Shown in pieces: positions 49,450 to 60,689 of a stretch of DNA of 64,000 nt. Position 1 is the stretch's first letter, and each line of letters starts with the position of its first letter. The position numbers and the translations under genes are program-made. The notes beneath the pieces are model-generated. The model did not search any database and was not told the DNA's origin. It was given only the letters and a program-made list of their open reading frames with translations. Origin of the DNA: Nansenia antarctica (Eukaryota > Chordata > Actinopteri > Argentiniformes > Microstomatidae); contig OZ022340.1 in NCBI GenBank assembly GCA_963989245.1, positions 38,156,982 through 38,220,981 of the forward strand, given 5' to 3'.

Positions 49450-51862
49450 TGTAACCCCTAGTTCTATTTTAAATAAGTGGCGGTATTACCTGTAATAATA
49501 AACTATTCAAATTATGACGATCGGTGCCTCCGACCCAGGAATTCATCGTAGACTTCAGGAGGAAAAAGTCCGAGATCCAGCCCCTGCTCATCGACGGAGA
49601 GAGCGTGGAGAGAGTCTCAACCCTCCGATTCCTGGGACATCACATGCGGGATGACCTGGCCTGGAAGGACAACACAAAAGGCACCATCAAGAGGGCACAA
49701 CAGCGGCTATACACCCTGAGATGCCTCAGGAAAGAACACAACAAGCAGGAGATACTGGTGGCCTTCTACCACGGCGCAGTGGAGAGCATCCTCACCTACG
49801 GCATCTGCAACTGGTTCCACAGCTGCACAACAGCGGAGAGAAACGCGCTACAGAGAGTCGTGAGAACAGCACAGAAGATCACCGGCGCCCCCCTCCCCTC
49901 TCTGGAAGAGCTGTACAACACACGCTGTCTCAGGAAGGCCTCCAAGATCTCCAGGGACCCGACCCACCCTGGGCACGTACACTTTATCAGGCTGCCCTCG
50001 AATAGGAGGTACAGGACCCCGGCCGCTAAGACAAACAGACTGAAGAACTGCTTCTACCACTGGGCCGTCAAGTCCCTGAACACAGCAAAGGCCTAAGTTC
50101 TGGGCCCAGGACAGTCCGGACGGATTGTATGGCAGCTAGTGCTGAGGCACAAACATGTACATTTCAAGCCTGCAAACTGTGACACTTTAAAATAACGTGA
50201 AAAAATACTTTTGTGCAATATGACAACCCTAGTTGACTATCTGTGCAGTATAGTACAGTGGACTGTGTACATAGCCTTTATTTATGTAAACCAGCTCCTT
50301 ACCTTACCTTGTGATTTTGTGCTTTTTCTAAAAATAAAAATAAACTTTTTTTTTTCCCTTTCCTAACACCAGGGGAGCCACCCCTCCTAAATTTCGTTGT
50401 TTGGTACCTGTACTGTAGCAATGACAAATAAAGTCCATTCCATTCGATTCCATTAACTATGTGGAAGTATTTTAAATAGGACTTCCTTTTTAATCCTTTT
50501 AATGTATTTATGTTTTAATATATCATATGAATTGCCTATTACCTGTTTATGACACAACACAGTGGCTTTAAATGCAAATACCAAAGGGTATATATTTATT
50601 TACTTAATGCTAAATTTAAAGTGTTGGTAGTGAATTATAATGTTATACATTAGTAGGATAAACAATATTCAAACAATACAGTCAATAGACAATATTCACA
50701 ATACAATGTCAACAGACAATATCACAATATCACATAAACTAAATATAGGCTCAAAGCCTATTCCAATTCCTTTCAAGGAAATAAATGTAAATGTTTCCAA
50801 TAAACTCAATTGTACAATATATCATTAAGTAAAATAAAAAGGTGGGCCCACACTCACACACACACGCACTCTGTAACTCAGTCCATTAACCAGTGTTACC
50901 GTTGCAGCTGACGTTGCTTGTGAGCGGGGGGGGGGCCTTGAAACAGTTATGGCCACTTCACTCGTTTACACAAGCCTCAAATAAAAGCATGTGCGTTCAG
51001 TACTCACGTAACCTCGTGGGGGACTCGTAGGTAAACGAGGGGTTTTGAAAGATCCGAAAAAAGAGGCAGAGATGAGGGGGGATGGGGTCCAGCGCTCTCC
51101 CACGAGCGCAGGAGAATGATTGAAGGACATTGGCGCGAAGATTCACTGGACGGTCTCAAGTTACACCAGGCGATTGGAAAAGGTCTCTGTGTTAGTCCAC
51201 CGGAGAGCTTTCCTTTTCCTTGGTCTCTCGACTTCCAATTCTGAATTCTGAAACAGAATACACTGAGCTACAAAATCCAATAGCTATTTCGTTTTGATAT
51301 AGCTAGAAACAATTTATCACTCAGCAAGTGCTAGCAACATGCTAACGTAATTATGCTAAGCTAACCGCTTGCCGCGATTAGCTCTACAGTGAAAAATAAC
51401 ATACTACAACGAGTAGATGTAGCTTATAAACAAACACCAGACATATGTATTTACCTCTGGTAGCTTCAATGTGCACCAACCTCCAAAGGAATAACTGTTC
51501 GTTGATCCCGAATTGTTATACACACAGCTTATACAGATCTTACTTCACTCGAAGATGTCATAAATCATTCTCACACGTTACTTAGTGCAACCTATTGTCA
51601 TTAGTACAAAGTCCCGCCCCTCTATCTCAGCATACATTACAGTTGGCTAGCTCTTCCCGATGGACCAATGAAATAAAGAAATGAATGAATGACATATTCA
51701 TATCACGTAGCAACACATAGCCAATGTGCGAACTCACATTAGAACTTGTAACACGTACACATTATAAACTTATAACCGTGTTCATAACCACGAAATTATG
51801 CTTATTTATTAAATGGACTTATTTATGAAATGCTCATTGCTCACTTTAGTAGCTGGGCTACA
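49450..51862 (-). repeat. 3' LTR of the gypsy element, interrupted by a LINE
   Basis: Matches 57953-59483 except that it lacks about 15 bp after tgtaacccc and contains the L2/CR1-like fragment at 49532-50451. Confidence 0.9.
49532..50451 (+). mobile_element. L2/CR1-like LINE, copy 3 (5'-truncated)
   Basis: The last 920 bp of the LINE are inserted in the gypsy LTR between gcctcc and attaactatg, which are contiguous in the other LTR. It contains the last ~185 codons of the reverse transcriptase (ending NTAKA at 50096) with no frameshift, the 3' UTR and a short (attcc) tail. 5' truncation is usual for LINE insertion. Confidence 0.92.
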
Positions 51863-51876
51863 CTCTCCCCCTTCTA
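51863..51876 (-). promoter_or_regulatory. Polypurine tract of the gypsy element
   Basis: On the minus strand agaagggggagag lies directly before the 3' LTR, the expected plus-strand primer site. Confidence 0.75.
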
Positions 51877-51962
51877 AATGTCTGATGTCCTCAGCAGACT
51901 CAATAAACACACTTTAGTTCAAAAAACATAAAAGGGTGTAGCGTGAGCTGACTTAGCCTACT

Positions 51963-54900
51963 CTAGGTCTTTCTAATCTTAATAACCACACCTCGGTGGA
52001 CAATGGTAAGAGGTTTGTCCCTTGCTCTACCAGGCTCATCATAGGTAAGTCTCATTGTTGGATTTACTAATCTTTTTGGCCTAGCTTGTTTAGGGGAACG
52101 TTTTGCCTGTGATCTAGTGGACATTCTTCTATCATCTTCCTCACTGGAAACTGGTTCTGCTTCTGAGTCAGTTTCTGGTGCAGTCTCTGGGTTCCGGTCT
52201 TCTTGGGTGCAGTGATCTGGCTCTGAACTACTGTCACTTTCTGACTCTGACTGACTGTTGCTTGATGAATCTGCATGATTGTCACTTGCTTCCATATGTG
52301 CTTCACTCTGTCTTGGACTTAGAGTGGACCTTTCTCTTCTCTCCAGGACCTTCTCTAGGTACGTTCGATAGGATGGCCCGTTTGGCCAGCTGCACTCCAG
52401 ATCGGAAGAGTCAGAGGATTCACATTCGTGTTGTACTTTGTGGTCGGTTGTCACTCTCTTTTCCTTGTCCGTAGTCACTCTCTTTTTCTTGTTCTGAGTC
52501 TCTGTTCGAATTCTAGGCCTTGAGGGCACGGGGTCATCATTGACTGCTACTGGCATCCGCACCAGCTCTCCTATGGGCAGGAGGTGATCTCGATGTAGGG
52601 TTTTGACCCTTCCGTTCCCACTCTCAGGTTTCACCTTGTAGACAGGCAGGTTTGGCATCTTCTCTGTGACGACATATGGAGTCTCACACAATCGATTCTC
52701 CAGCTTGTGTTTCCCTTTGAGGCCTAGACTTTTGATATGCACTCTGTCGCCAGGCTCTATATTCTGAAACCTGACTCTCTTGTTGTATGCCTTCTTGTTG
52801 CGAAGATGTGTTTTGTTGGAGGCCTCCGTAGCCATCTGATAGGCCTTCTGAAGATCTTGCTTGAGCTTTGTGACATATGACGAGTGCTGACGTTCTCCAT
52901 CATCGGGCTGTGTCCCGAAGCATACATCCACGGGGAGTTTGGCTTCCCTTCCGAACATTAGAAAGTAGGGAGAGTATCCTGTGGAGTCACATTTGGTGCT
53001 ATTGTACGCATGTACGAGATGTACGACATGTTGGCTCCAGTGTCGTTTCTTTTCTTGGCTTAGCGTGCCCAGCATGGACAGCAATGTCCGGTTGAATCTT
53101 TCCGGCTGGGGATCACCCTGTGGGTGGTAGGGGGTCGTTCGGGATTTCCTTATGCCCATTATCCTCAGCAGTTCTTTGATCAGTTTAGACTCGAAGTCTC
53201 GTCATTGGTCGGAATGGATTCGAGTTGGTAATCCATAATGCACAAAATACTTCTCCACTAATATCTTGGCGACTATGAGGGCCTTTTGGTTTTTGGTCGG
53301 GAAGGCCTGTGCATATCTCGTAAAGTGGTCCGTTATGACCAACACATTGCTGATTCCCTTTGAATCTGGCTCCATGGACAGGAAATCGATACAGACAAGG
53401 TCCAGTGGCCCAGCACTGACTATTTGGTGCAACGGGGCAGCTTTGTGGCTTGGCCTTTTCCTTAGAATGCACTCTCCGCAGTTCTTCACATACTGCTCGA
53501 CGGTGGCAGCCATCTTTGGCCAGTAAAAACGGCTTCTTATCATGTCAGTCGTCCTTTCTGCTCCCAAATGACCTAAGTCATCATGCATGGACTTCAAAAC
53601 CACTGGCCTGAACTCAGCTGGTAGCACAAGCTGCTGGATGTTCTCTCCTGAATGGCTTTGGCTCAGGCGGTACAGCAGCCCATCCTACATGACAAACTTT
53701 CCCATTTCCTTCTTCATGGACTGGATGTCAGGAGAAGGCACTACATCCTTAGGCCAATTACCATGCTTCACTGCATGAATCGTCGCTCCAATCACAGGAT
53801 CTAGGCCCTGAGCCACGATGAGCTCTTGTCTGGACAGCTGTCCAAGAGTGTTCATGTGCACGCTTGTGGGGAAAGCGTATACGTCGGGCACACACTCAGG
53901 GGACGCTCCAAAATGTTCCGCAAACCTTGGTGAGGCTTGGGAGGATCCCAGGACACCGACCTGCTGGCAGATGGACTTGACACCAGACTGGGGTATACTC
54001 TTCCAGTCGGAATCCTCTTCTCTGGGCTCCAGCCTTGACAGTAGGTCTGCATCGATGTTATTCCGGCCAGGTCTGTAGATGATGTCAAAGTTGTACACTG
54101 ACAAGTCTGACAGCCAGCGATGTCCAGTTGCGTTGAGCTTTGCAGTGGTAAGGACATACGTCAGAGGATTGTTGTCTGTACGTACCGTGAAACGGGCTAC
54201 ATATAGATAGTCGTGGAACTTTTCGACAAGGGCCCACTTCAGTGACGAGAACTCTGGCTGGTGGATGGGGTAGTTCCGTTCTGAAGAGCTCAACTTTCGG
54301 CTGGCGAATGCCACTGGCCTCAGGCCTTCTGGGTAGTCCTGATAGAGCACTGCGCCGAGGCCGGCCAGACTAGCATCCACATGCAGGGTGTAAGGTTTGC
54401 TGGGGTCTGCGAACGCCAGGACTGGGGCGTTGGTGAGGCAGTGTTTGATTTTCTCAAAGGCCTCAGTGCACGACTGGTCCCATCTCTCTCCGAAGGGTTC
54501 TCGCTCATCCAGGTACACCTCACTTTTTCCCTTTCCAGGTCTTTTCCCACGCGGGGTGGGGGTGTACCCCTTCGTTAACTCTGTAAGGGGATGGACAATG
54601 GGTGAGTAGTTGGGTGAATCTACGATAATATCCACAGAAACCCAGGAACGATTGCAATGTCTTCAGGTTGGTGGGCCTAGGCCAGGCGGTGACAGCCTCG
54701 ATCTTTCCCGGATCGGCAGCAACACCATCAGCCGAGACGATGTGGCCGACATATTTGACCTTTGTCTGACAGAAGTGGCATTTGTCGATCGAGATCTTGA
54801 GGCCAACTTCTCGGAGTCGGTCGAGGACTTTCAGGAGTCTCTCCTCGTGTTCTTCCAGTGACTTGCCAAAAACGATCAGGTCGTCGAGATAGACCAGTAC

Positions 54901-55225
54901 TTGGAGGAGGTTCATGTCTCCCACTGCTTTCTCCATCAACCTTTGGAAGGTTGCAGGCGCTCCTGTGATGCTTTGGGGCATTCTTTCAAACTCATAGAAT
55001 CCGAGAGGACAGATGAACACAGTTTTTTCCTTGTCCTCTTCGTTCATAGCTAATTGGTAGTAGCCACTCCTCAAGTCTAGGACAGAGAACCATTTGCTGC
55101 CAGACAGAGAATCCAGAGCCTCGTCGATCCGGGGCGTGGTGTACTGGTCAGGGACAGTTCGGCTGTTCAGTGTACGGTAGTCGATACACATCCGGATCGC
55201 TCCATTTTTCTTTCTGACAACGACT
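51963..55225 (-). pseudogene. gypsy pol: reverse transcriptase, RNase H and integrase, with breaks
   Basis: In element order, the reverse transcriptase (55191-54520) has MCIDYRTLNSRTVPD, WFSVLDLRSGYYQLAMN and the catalytic YLDDLIVFGKS. A frameshift near 54612 leads to RNase H (54635-53685) with LHVDASLAGLGAVLYQ and RTDNNPLTYVLTTAKLN. A TAG at about 53685 follows. The integrase zinc domain and core (53627-53202) have HLGAERTTDMIRSRFYWP, CGECILRKRP and DLVCIDFLSMEPD. A TGA follows at about 53202. The last part (53159-51963) has TPYHPQGDPQPERFNRTL and an acidic C-terminal region. At least two frameshifts and two stops rule out a full polyprotein. Confidence 0.9.
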
Positions 55226-57568
55226 ATTGGTGAAGCATATGGGCTTCTGGATATGTTGTCTCACGTCATCGATGTCTGCAGGTGCGATGCGCCTGGATCG
55301 TTCACGGAAGGGTCTCGGGTCTGACATGCGAATGCGATGCTCCACTCCTTTTGCTAGTCCCACATCCAGTTCGTGTAGGGAGAATGCGTCGCCTCTCTCA
55401 GACAGCTTTTGTCTGAGTCGTGCTTTCCACTCTTCAGGAACAGGTGAGTCTCCGAAGTCGATCAGACTTGTGTCAAAGTCCTCTGAGGCTGACGGTTGTT
55501 TTGACACCGCTGTGACTACATCGGTGCGGCACAGGCGGCCTAGGATGGTTCCGACAGGTATGGTTGCATCCTTGAGGGACTCATTCTGAATAAGCACTGT
55601 GAACCGGTTCACATCAACCGCATGACTTGGAATCACCATGGACTGTAGGAGCACCCCTGCAGGTAGAGGGCTCATGGAGGAGGATTCCACCATCAGGATC
55701 TCATCGGGCAGTGGCTGCTTTGTCTCTACTTTACAAGTAGCCTGACAGCTGCGTCCAGCAGCTAGTGCCAACGAGCCGGGACCCTGCCACCTCACACATC
55801 CAACTTCATCCTCCTTTCCTTCCTGAACAACGTCTGTGGACTCTGGGCAGGGGCTCTGAATGCCCAGGGTGCGAGCCATGAACACTCCGGTTTTATCTTC
55901 ACATAGCTGAGCAAGACGTTTGGGAAGGCTGGCTTTGGCATTGGTGCCAAGGATCACAGGAGTCTGGTCAGGGCCTGCTGGATCTGGACAAACTAAAGCT
56001 AGGACGGACATGGTGGTGGGAGTTCCGGCTACTTTCTTGGGAAACTCCATATCTACCACTACATAGCCTAGATACGGATAACTAGAGTCACTCAATCCCC
56101 AAATGTCTAATCTGCTCACAGGGTTGATGGGTACATCTGACAGGTAACGCTTATACCAGGACTCAACAATTATGCTTACACGTGAGCCACTGTCTAACAG
56201 TGCGTCACACATGTGTCCATTGACCTTTAACGGCTCCATGGATGGGGGCCCTATTAAGCCGTCTGGCAGGTCGGGTGTCTTAACGTTCCCTACTGCACTC
56301 TTCTTGCTGTCAACGTTAACATTAGCTTTATCAGCAGGATGGGCTGACTCAGGGTTGTTACCTCTGACAGTTTTGAGAGCACCAATCAGCTTCTGGATTA
56401 CTTTGCTTTGATTCTCAGGGTTTCGGCACCTTCCTGCAACATGTCCATTCTCTCCACAACGATAGCATATGTACTCCTTTGAGTCAGCTGCTGGTCTGGT
56501 TGGGGTGTTTGGAACGTACGCTCTGGTTGGGGTGTTTGGTACCGTAGGAGTGCTGCCGACGGCCATCACCGTTGATTGGGTTGCCGTTGCATGGATTTTT
56601 TTTTTTTCATTTTCTGTGTCAGATGTTGCACTTGCTTCCTCAGAGCGAAAACTTCAGGATCATGTCTAGTCTCTGTGACCTGTGCTGGTTTCTCACCCCT
56701 TCCTTCTGGGATTTGGTTTGGGTTTGTAGCCAGTGTCGCAAACATTGATTTCATTTCCTTAATCTCTGATCTTAGGCTTTGGATCTCTGACAGTTTGTTT
56801 TCAGCTTGTGGTTGGGCGTTGACTGAGCGCACCGTAGCTGGATTTAGTTTAGCTCTGGAGGCTTCATATTCCTCTTCTGTGCGGATCTCCCGCAGTAGGT
56901 CAAGGAACGTGGGCGGGTTATCCTTCCGTTCTCTCAGTCGCAGCTGTATCAACATCAGGTCAGCATCTACTGCTCCTTTAAGCAATTGCTCCACTCAAGC
57001 TCGACCCATGTTACTGGCCGGTAGGCCGCCTCGTTGTACAACTTTGGAGAGAGAGCGCTCCAGTCTTCTAAAGAAATCAGACAGTTTTTCTCCAGATTGT
57101 TGGCGCTGCAGTCTGAACGCGAAGTAGAGATCATCTCCAGATTCCGCCATTCCAAATGCACTTTCCGGGGGTTATGTCGGTGTCGGATGAGCGCACAGCC
57201 TTCACTACTTCATATGCCTGCCCCTTTAAGCTTTCCATAATCCTTCTCCGTTTCTCTTTGGGTGCACAGTCACTCTCCTTCACCATCAGGTAAGCCTGCT
57301 CCATCCAATGGTCGAATGTTTCTTCCCCGGCTGGGGTAGGCACAGTACCTGAGAAGGTGCGCAGACGTCGGTATCCTCCACTTTCTGATGAGGGCTTCAC
57401 GGTTTTGTCTAGCAGGTCACCAACTGCACGTAGGATGGACTCTACGGAGGAGGGGGCTGCCTCTGGGTCGGTGAATAGAGCCTTTACATCTCCCATTGAC
57501 TTGCCCTCCGCTTGAAGCAGAGCATGTAGCTTGGTGTACTCCTCAGTTTCTACTTGAACTTCCGGCAC
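55148..57568 (-). pseudogene. gypsy gag and protease, PNMA-like, with breaks
   Basis: Gag starts at 57568 (MPEVQVETEEYTKLH). It has a capsid-like segment (RRLRTFSGTVPTPAGEETFD, then HWMEQAYLMVKESDC and MESLKGQAYEVVKAV) that resembles vertebrate PNMA proteins, which descend from gypsy Gag. A frame change near 57150 and a TGA at about 56995 interrupt it. Gag continues (EQLLKGAVDADLMLIQLRLR) to 56566. The next frame (56569-55148) has the zinc knuckle CYRCGENGHVAGRC and the protease motif CDALLDSGSRVSII, and ends in the first part of the reverse transcriptase. The gag-pol border is an overlapping frame change. Confidence 0.85.
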
Positions 57569-57952
57569 AATATAGATTGGCTATGCTTTTTCTCCCTCTG
57601 CTGGAGGTATTTTCGGGGGAACAGCTGGATCAGTTACTGTTCCTCGGCACTCACAGAGCACCAGGAGGTCATCTGATGTCTCACTTACCATCCTACCTCT
57701 CACGCGCACACGTCCCAGGCACTTTATAGTCTGTAGAACTTCTTCTATTTTTTGCTATTTCTGTGTTGCCTGGGACAACAGTCATAAGCGCGTTCTTCTC
57801 ATCTACTGCCTCTCCTCTACACCAGTTATTTAACTTGGTTACAAACATAGTGTTTACTTTACTTATGGTTGTTGTTCTAAACTTGAGTTGAAACTTTTGT
57901 ATTTTACTGAGTTGACTATTTAGTTTGTTTGGGAACCACGTAATCTCTCCAA

Positions 57953-59483
57953 TGTAACCCCATATGGGCAGGGCCTTAGTTCTATTTTAAATAAGTGGCG
58001 GTATTACCTGTAATAATAAACTATTCAAATTATGACGATCGGTGCCTCCATTAACTATGTGGAAGTATTTTAAATAGGACTTCCTTTTTAATCCTTTTAA
58101 TGTATTTATGTTTTAATATATCATATGAATTGCCTATTACCTGTTTATGACACAACACAGTGGCTTTAAATGCAAATACCAAAGGGTATATATTTATTTA
58201 CTAAATGCTAAATTTAAAGTGTTGGTAGTCAATTATAATGTTATACATTAGTAGGATAAACAATATTTAAAAAATACAGTCAATAGACAATATTCACAAT
58301 ACAATGTCAACAGACTATCACAATATCAAATAAACTAAATATAGGCTCAAAGCCTATTCCAATTCCTTTCAAGGAAATAAATGTAAATGTTTCCAATAAA
58401 CTCAGTTGTCAACTCAAAGGATTCACAATTGTACAATATATCATTTAGTAAAATAAAAAGGTGGGCTCACACACACGCACTCTGTAACTCAGTCCATTAA
58501 CCAGTGTTACCGTTGCAGCTGACGTTGCATGTGAGCGGGGGGGGGGGGGCTTGAAACGGTTATGGCCACTTCACTCGTTTACACGAGCCTCAAATAAAAG
58601 CATGTGCGTTCAGTACTCACGTAACCTCGTGGGGGACTCGTAGGTAAACGAGGGGTTTTGAAAGATCCGAAAAAAGAGGCAGAGATGAGGGGGGATGGGG
58701 TCCAGCGCTCTCCCACGAGCGCAGGAGAATGATTGAAGGACACTGGCGCGAAGATTCACTGGACGGTCTCAAGTTACACCAGGCGATTGGAAACGGTCTC
58801 CGTGTTAGTCCACCGGAGAGCTTTCCTTTTCCTTGGTCTCTCGACTTCCAATTCTGAATTAACAGAATACACTGAGCTACAAAATCCAATAGTTATTTCG
58901 TTTTGATATAGCTAGAAACAATTTATCACTCAGCAAGTGCTAGCAACATGCTAACGTAATTATGCTAAGCTAACCGCTTGCCGCGATTAGCTCTACAGTC
59001 AAATATAACATACTACAACGAGTAGATGTAGCTTATAAACAAACACCAGACATATGTATTTACCTCTGGTAGCTTCAATGTGCACCAACCTCCAAAGGAA
59101 TAACTGTTCGTTGATCACAAATTGTTATACACACAGCTTATACAGATCTTACTTCACTCGAAGATGTCATCAATCATTCTCACACATTACTTAGTGCAAC
59201 CTATTGTCATTAGTACAAAGTCCCACCCCTCTATCTCAGCATACATTACAGTTGACTAGCTCTTCCCGATGGACCAATGAAATAAAGAAATGAATGAATG
59301 ACATATTCATATCACGTAGCAACACATAGCCAATGTGCGAACTCACATTAGAATTTGTAACAAGTACACATTATAAACTTATAACCATGTTAATAACCGT
59401 GTACATAACCACAAAATGATGCTTATTTATTGAATGGACTTATTTATGAAATGCTCATAGCTCACTTTAGTAGCTGGGCTACA
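57953..59483 (-). repeat. 5' LTR of the gypsy element
   Basis: This is the complete 1531-bp LTR. Directly inside it, on the minus strand, tggagagattacg begins one base after the border and is a candidate primer-binding site; I cannot assign the tRNA. Confidence 0.88.
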
Positions 59484-59749
59484 TGTCTAACACCTGATGT
59501 CTGTGATGTTTAACACCTGGTGTCTGTGATGTCTAACACCTGATGTCTGTGGTGTCTGTGATGTCTAACACCTGATGTCTGTGATGTTTAACACCTGATG
59601 TCTGTGATGTTTAACACCTGATGTCTGTGATGTCTTTGATGTTTATAACCTGATGTCTGTGATGTTTAACACCTGATGTCTGTGATGTCTGTGATGTTTA
59701 TAACCTGATGTCTGTGGTGTCTAACACCTGATGTCTGTGGTGTTTGCAG
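59484..59749. repeat. Minisatellite of about 21 bp, block 2, reaching the splice acceptor
   Basis: Same units as 49105-49449. The last unit reads tgtctgtggtgtttgcag, so the repeat runs directly into the AG of the mettl22 acceptor at 59749. Confidence 0.93.
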
Positions 59750-59821
59750 ATGTTGGGGAGGATCTACTGGGCATGTGCCAGAGGAACCTGGCGTTGAACC
59801 GACACCTGCAGGACCCGGCAG
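59750..59821 (+). CDS. mettl22: mettl22 exon (DVGEDLLGMCQRN segment)
   Basis: This 72-bp exon follows gtgtttgcag and ends before gtgagg. With the G carried from the 48254-48398 exon it encodes DVGEDLLGMCQRNLALNRHL, then QDPA. It continues the class I methyltransferase fold: Asp after YCT sits at the end of the second strand and normally binds SAM, and the CQRN..LN helix is typical of METTL22. The acceptor has an unusually weak pyrimidine tract because the minisatellite abuts it. The donor is G|gtgagg. Later exons, including the substrate-binding part, are outside the window or were not recognised. Confidence 0.9.
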
Positions 59822-59864
59822 GTGAGGAGACCCACCCACCCTGCACCCAGGAGCCGCTGTGCCT

Positions 59865-60066
59865 GTTCACCCCATCCGTTACTGTCCTCATCCATTACTG
59901 TTCACCCCATCCATTACTGTTCACCTCATCCATTACTGTTCACCTCATCCATTACTGTTCACCTCATCCATTACTGTTCACCCCATCCATTACTGTTCAC
60001 CCCATCCATTACTGTTTACCTCATCCATTACTGTTCACCTAATCCATTACTGTTCACCTCAATCCG
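59865..60066. repeat. 19-bp minisatellite (cctcatccattactgttca)
   Basis: About ten units of cctcatccattactgttca, or the ccccatcc variant, begin about 45 bp after the mettl22 exon. Open frames here come from the repeat. Confidence 0.92.
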
Positions 60067-60179
60067 TTCATTGATCCACTAATGTCACTGCTTGCTAAAA
60101 GAGGGCACGCACCGTAACTCTGTCCTAAACCAAGAGTGATGATTAAAAACATATTTTCATTATTATGTTGATGATTATA

Positions 60180-60660
60180 ATGGCTTACAGCTCATAAAAA
60201 TCAAAAATCCAGTATCTCCAAATATTAGAATATTACATAAGACCAATAAAAAAAAGGATTTATAAAACAGAAATGTTGACCTTCTGAAAAGTATGTTAAT
60301 TGATGCATCAATAAGGTCTGGGCTCCTTCTGCATGACTACTGCATCAGAGGAGGTCCTCTGTGGCTCAGCTGGTAGAGCATGGTGCTAACAACACTTAGG
60401 TTGTGGGTTTGATTCCCGCTGGGACCATATATACTGAAATGTATGCATTCACTGCAGTGTAAGTCGCTTTGGATATAAGCATCAGCTAAATGGCATATTA
60501 TTATTATTATATATTATCAATGCGGCGTGGCATGGAGCCAACCAGCCTGGTGAGCTGCTGAGGTGTCAGGGAAGCCCAGGTTACTGTGACAGCGGCCTTC
60601 AGCTCGTCTGCATATCCATGGAAAGTTGACTGGACGGGGCTGGACTGGGCTACAAGTGTT
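60180..60660 (-). pseudogene. Tc1-like transposase 3' end, minus orientation
   Basis: On the minus strand DELKAAVTVTWASLTPQQLT, then RLVGSMPRRIDNI, is the C-terminal end of a Tc1/mariner transposase. It is followed (towards 60180) by a 3' flank with aaaaggagcccagacc-type sequence. A SINE splits the two. It points head-to-head towards the + strand Tc1 fragment starting near 60690. Confidence 0.7.
60348..60513 (+). mobile_element. tRNA-derived SINE
   Basis: The insert has an RNA polymerase III A box region (tggctcagctggtagagca, 60362-60380) and a B box (ggtttgattcc, 60406-60416). Its 3' domain, gtaagtcgctttggatataa + gcatcagctaaatg, is shared by many fish SINEs, followed by (att)n. It interrupts the minus-strand Tc1 fragment. 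Confidence 0.85.
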
Positions 60661-60689
60661 GCATTCTTAGTGTCAAGCCACCCCTGATC

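Larger units (their letters stand above)
49450..59483 (-). mobile_element. Decayed Ty3/gypsy LTR retrotransposon with PNMA-like Gag
   Basis: The LTRs at 49450-51862 and 57953-59483 start TG and end CA and are about 1.5 kb without a nested LINE. They differ by scattered substitutions and small indels. A 4-bp tgtc (49446-49449 and 59484-59487) is a possible target duplication, but the target is itself repetitive. Element sense is minus. The internal region holds gag and pol, broken by several stops and frameshifts. It is an older insertion than the BEL element. Confidence 0.9.

Noticed and set aside
59731..60042. Continuation of mettl22 into the 19-bp repeat as coding sequence
   Set aside because: A consensus donor (gtgagg) follows the conserved segment at 59821, and the downstream frame is only repeat translation.
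60362..60432. Functional tRNA gene
   Set aside because: A and B boxes are present, but the sequence is followed by a SINE tail and does not read as a complete cloverleaf. It is a tRNA-derived SINE.
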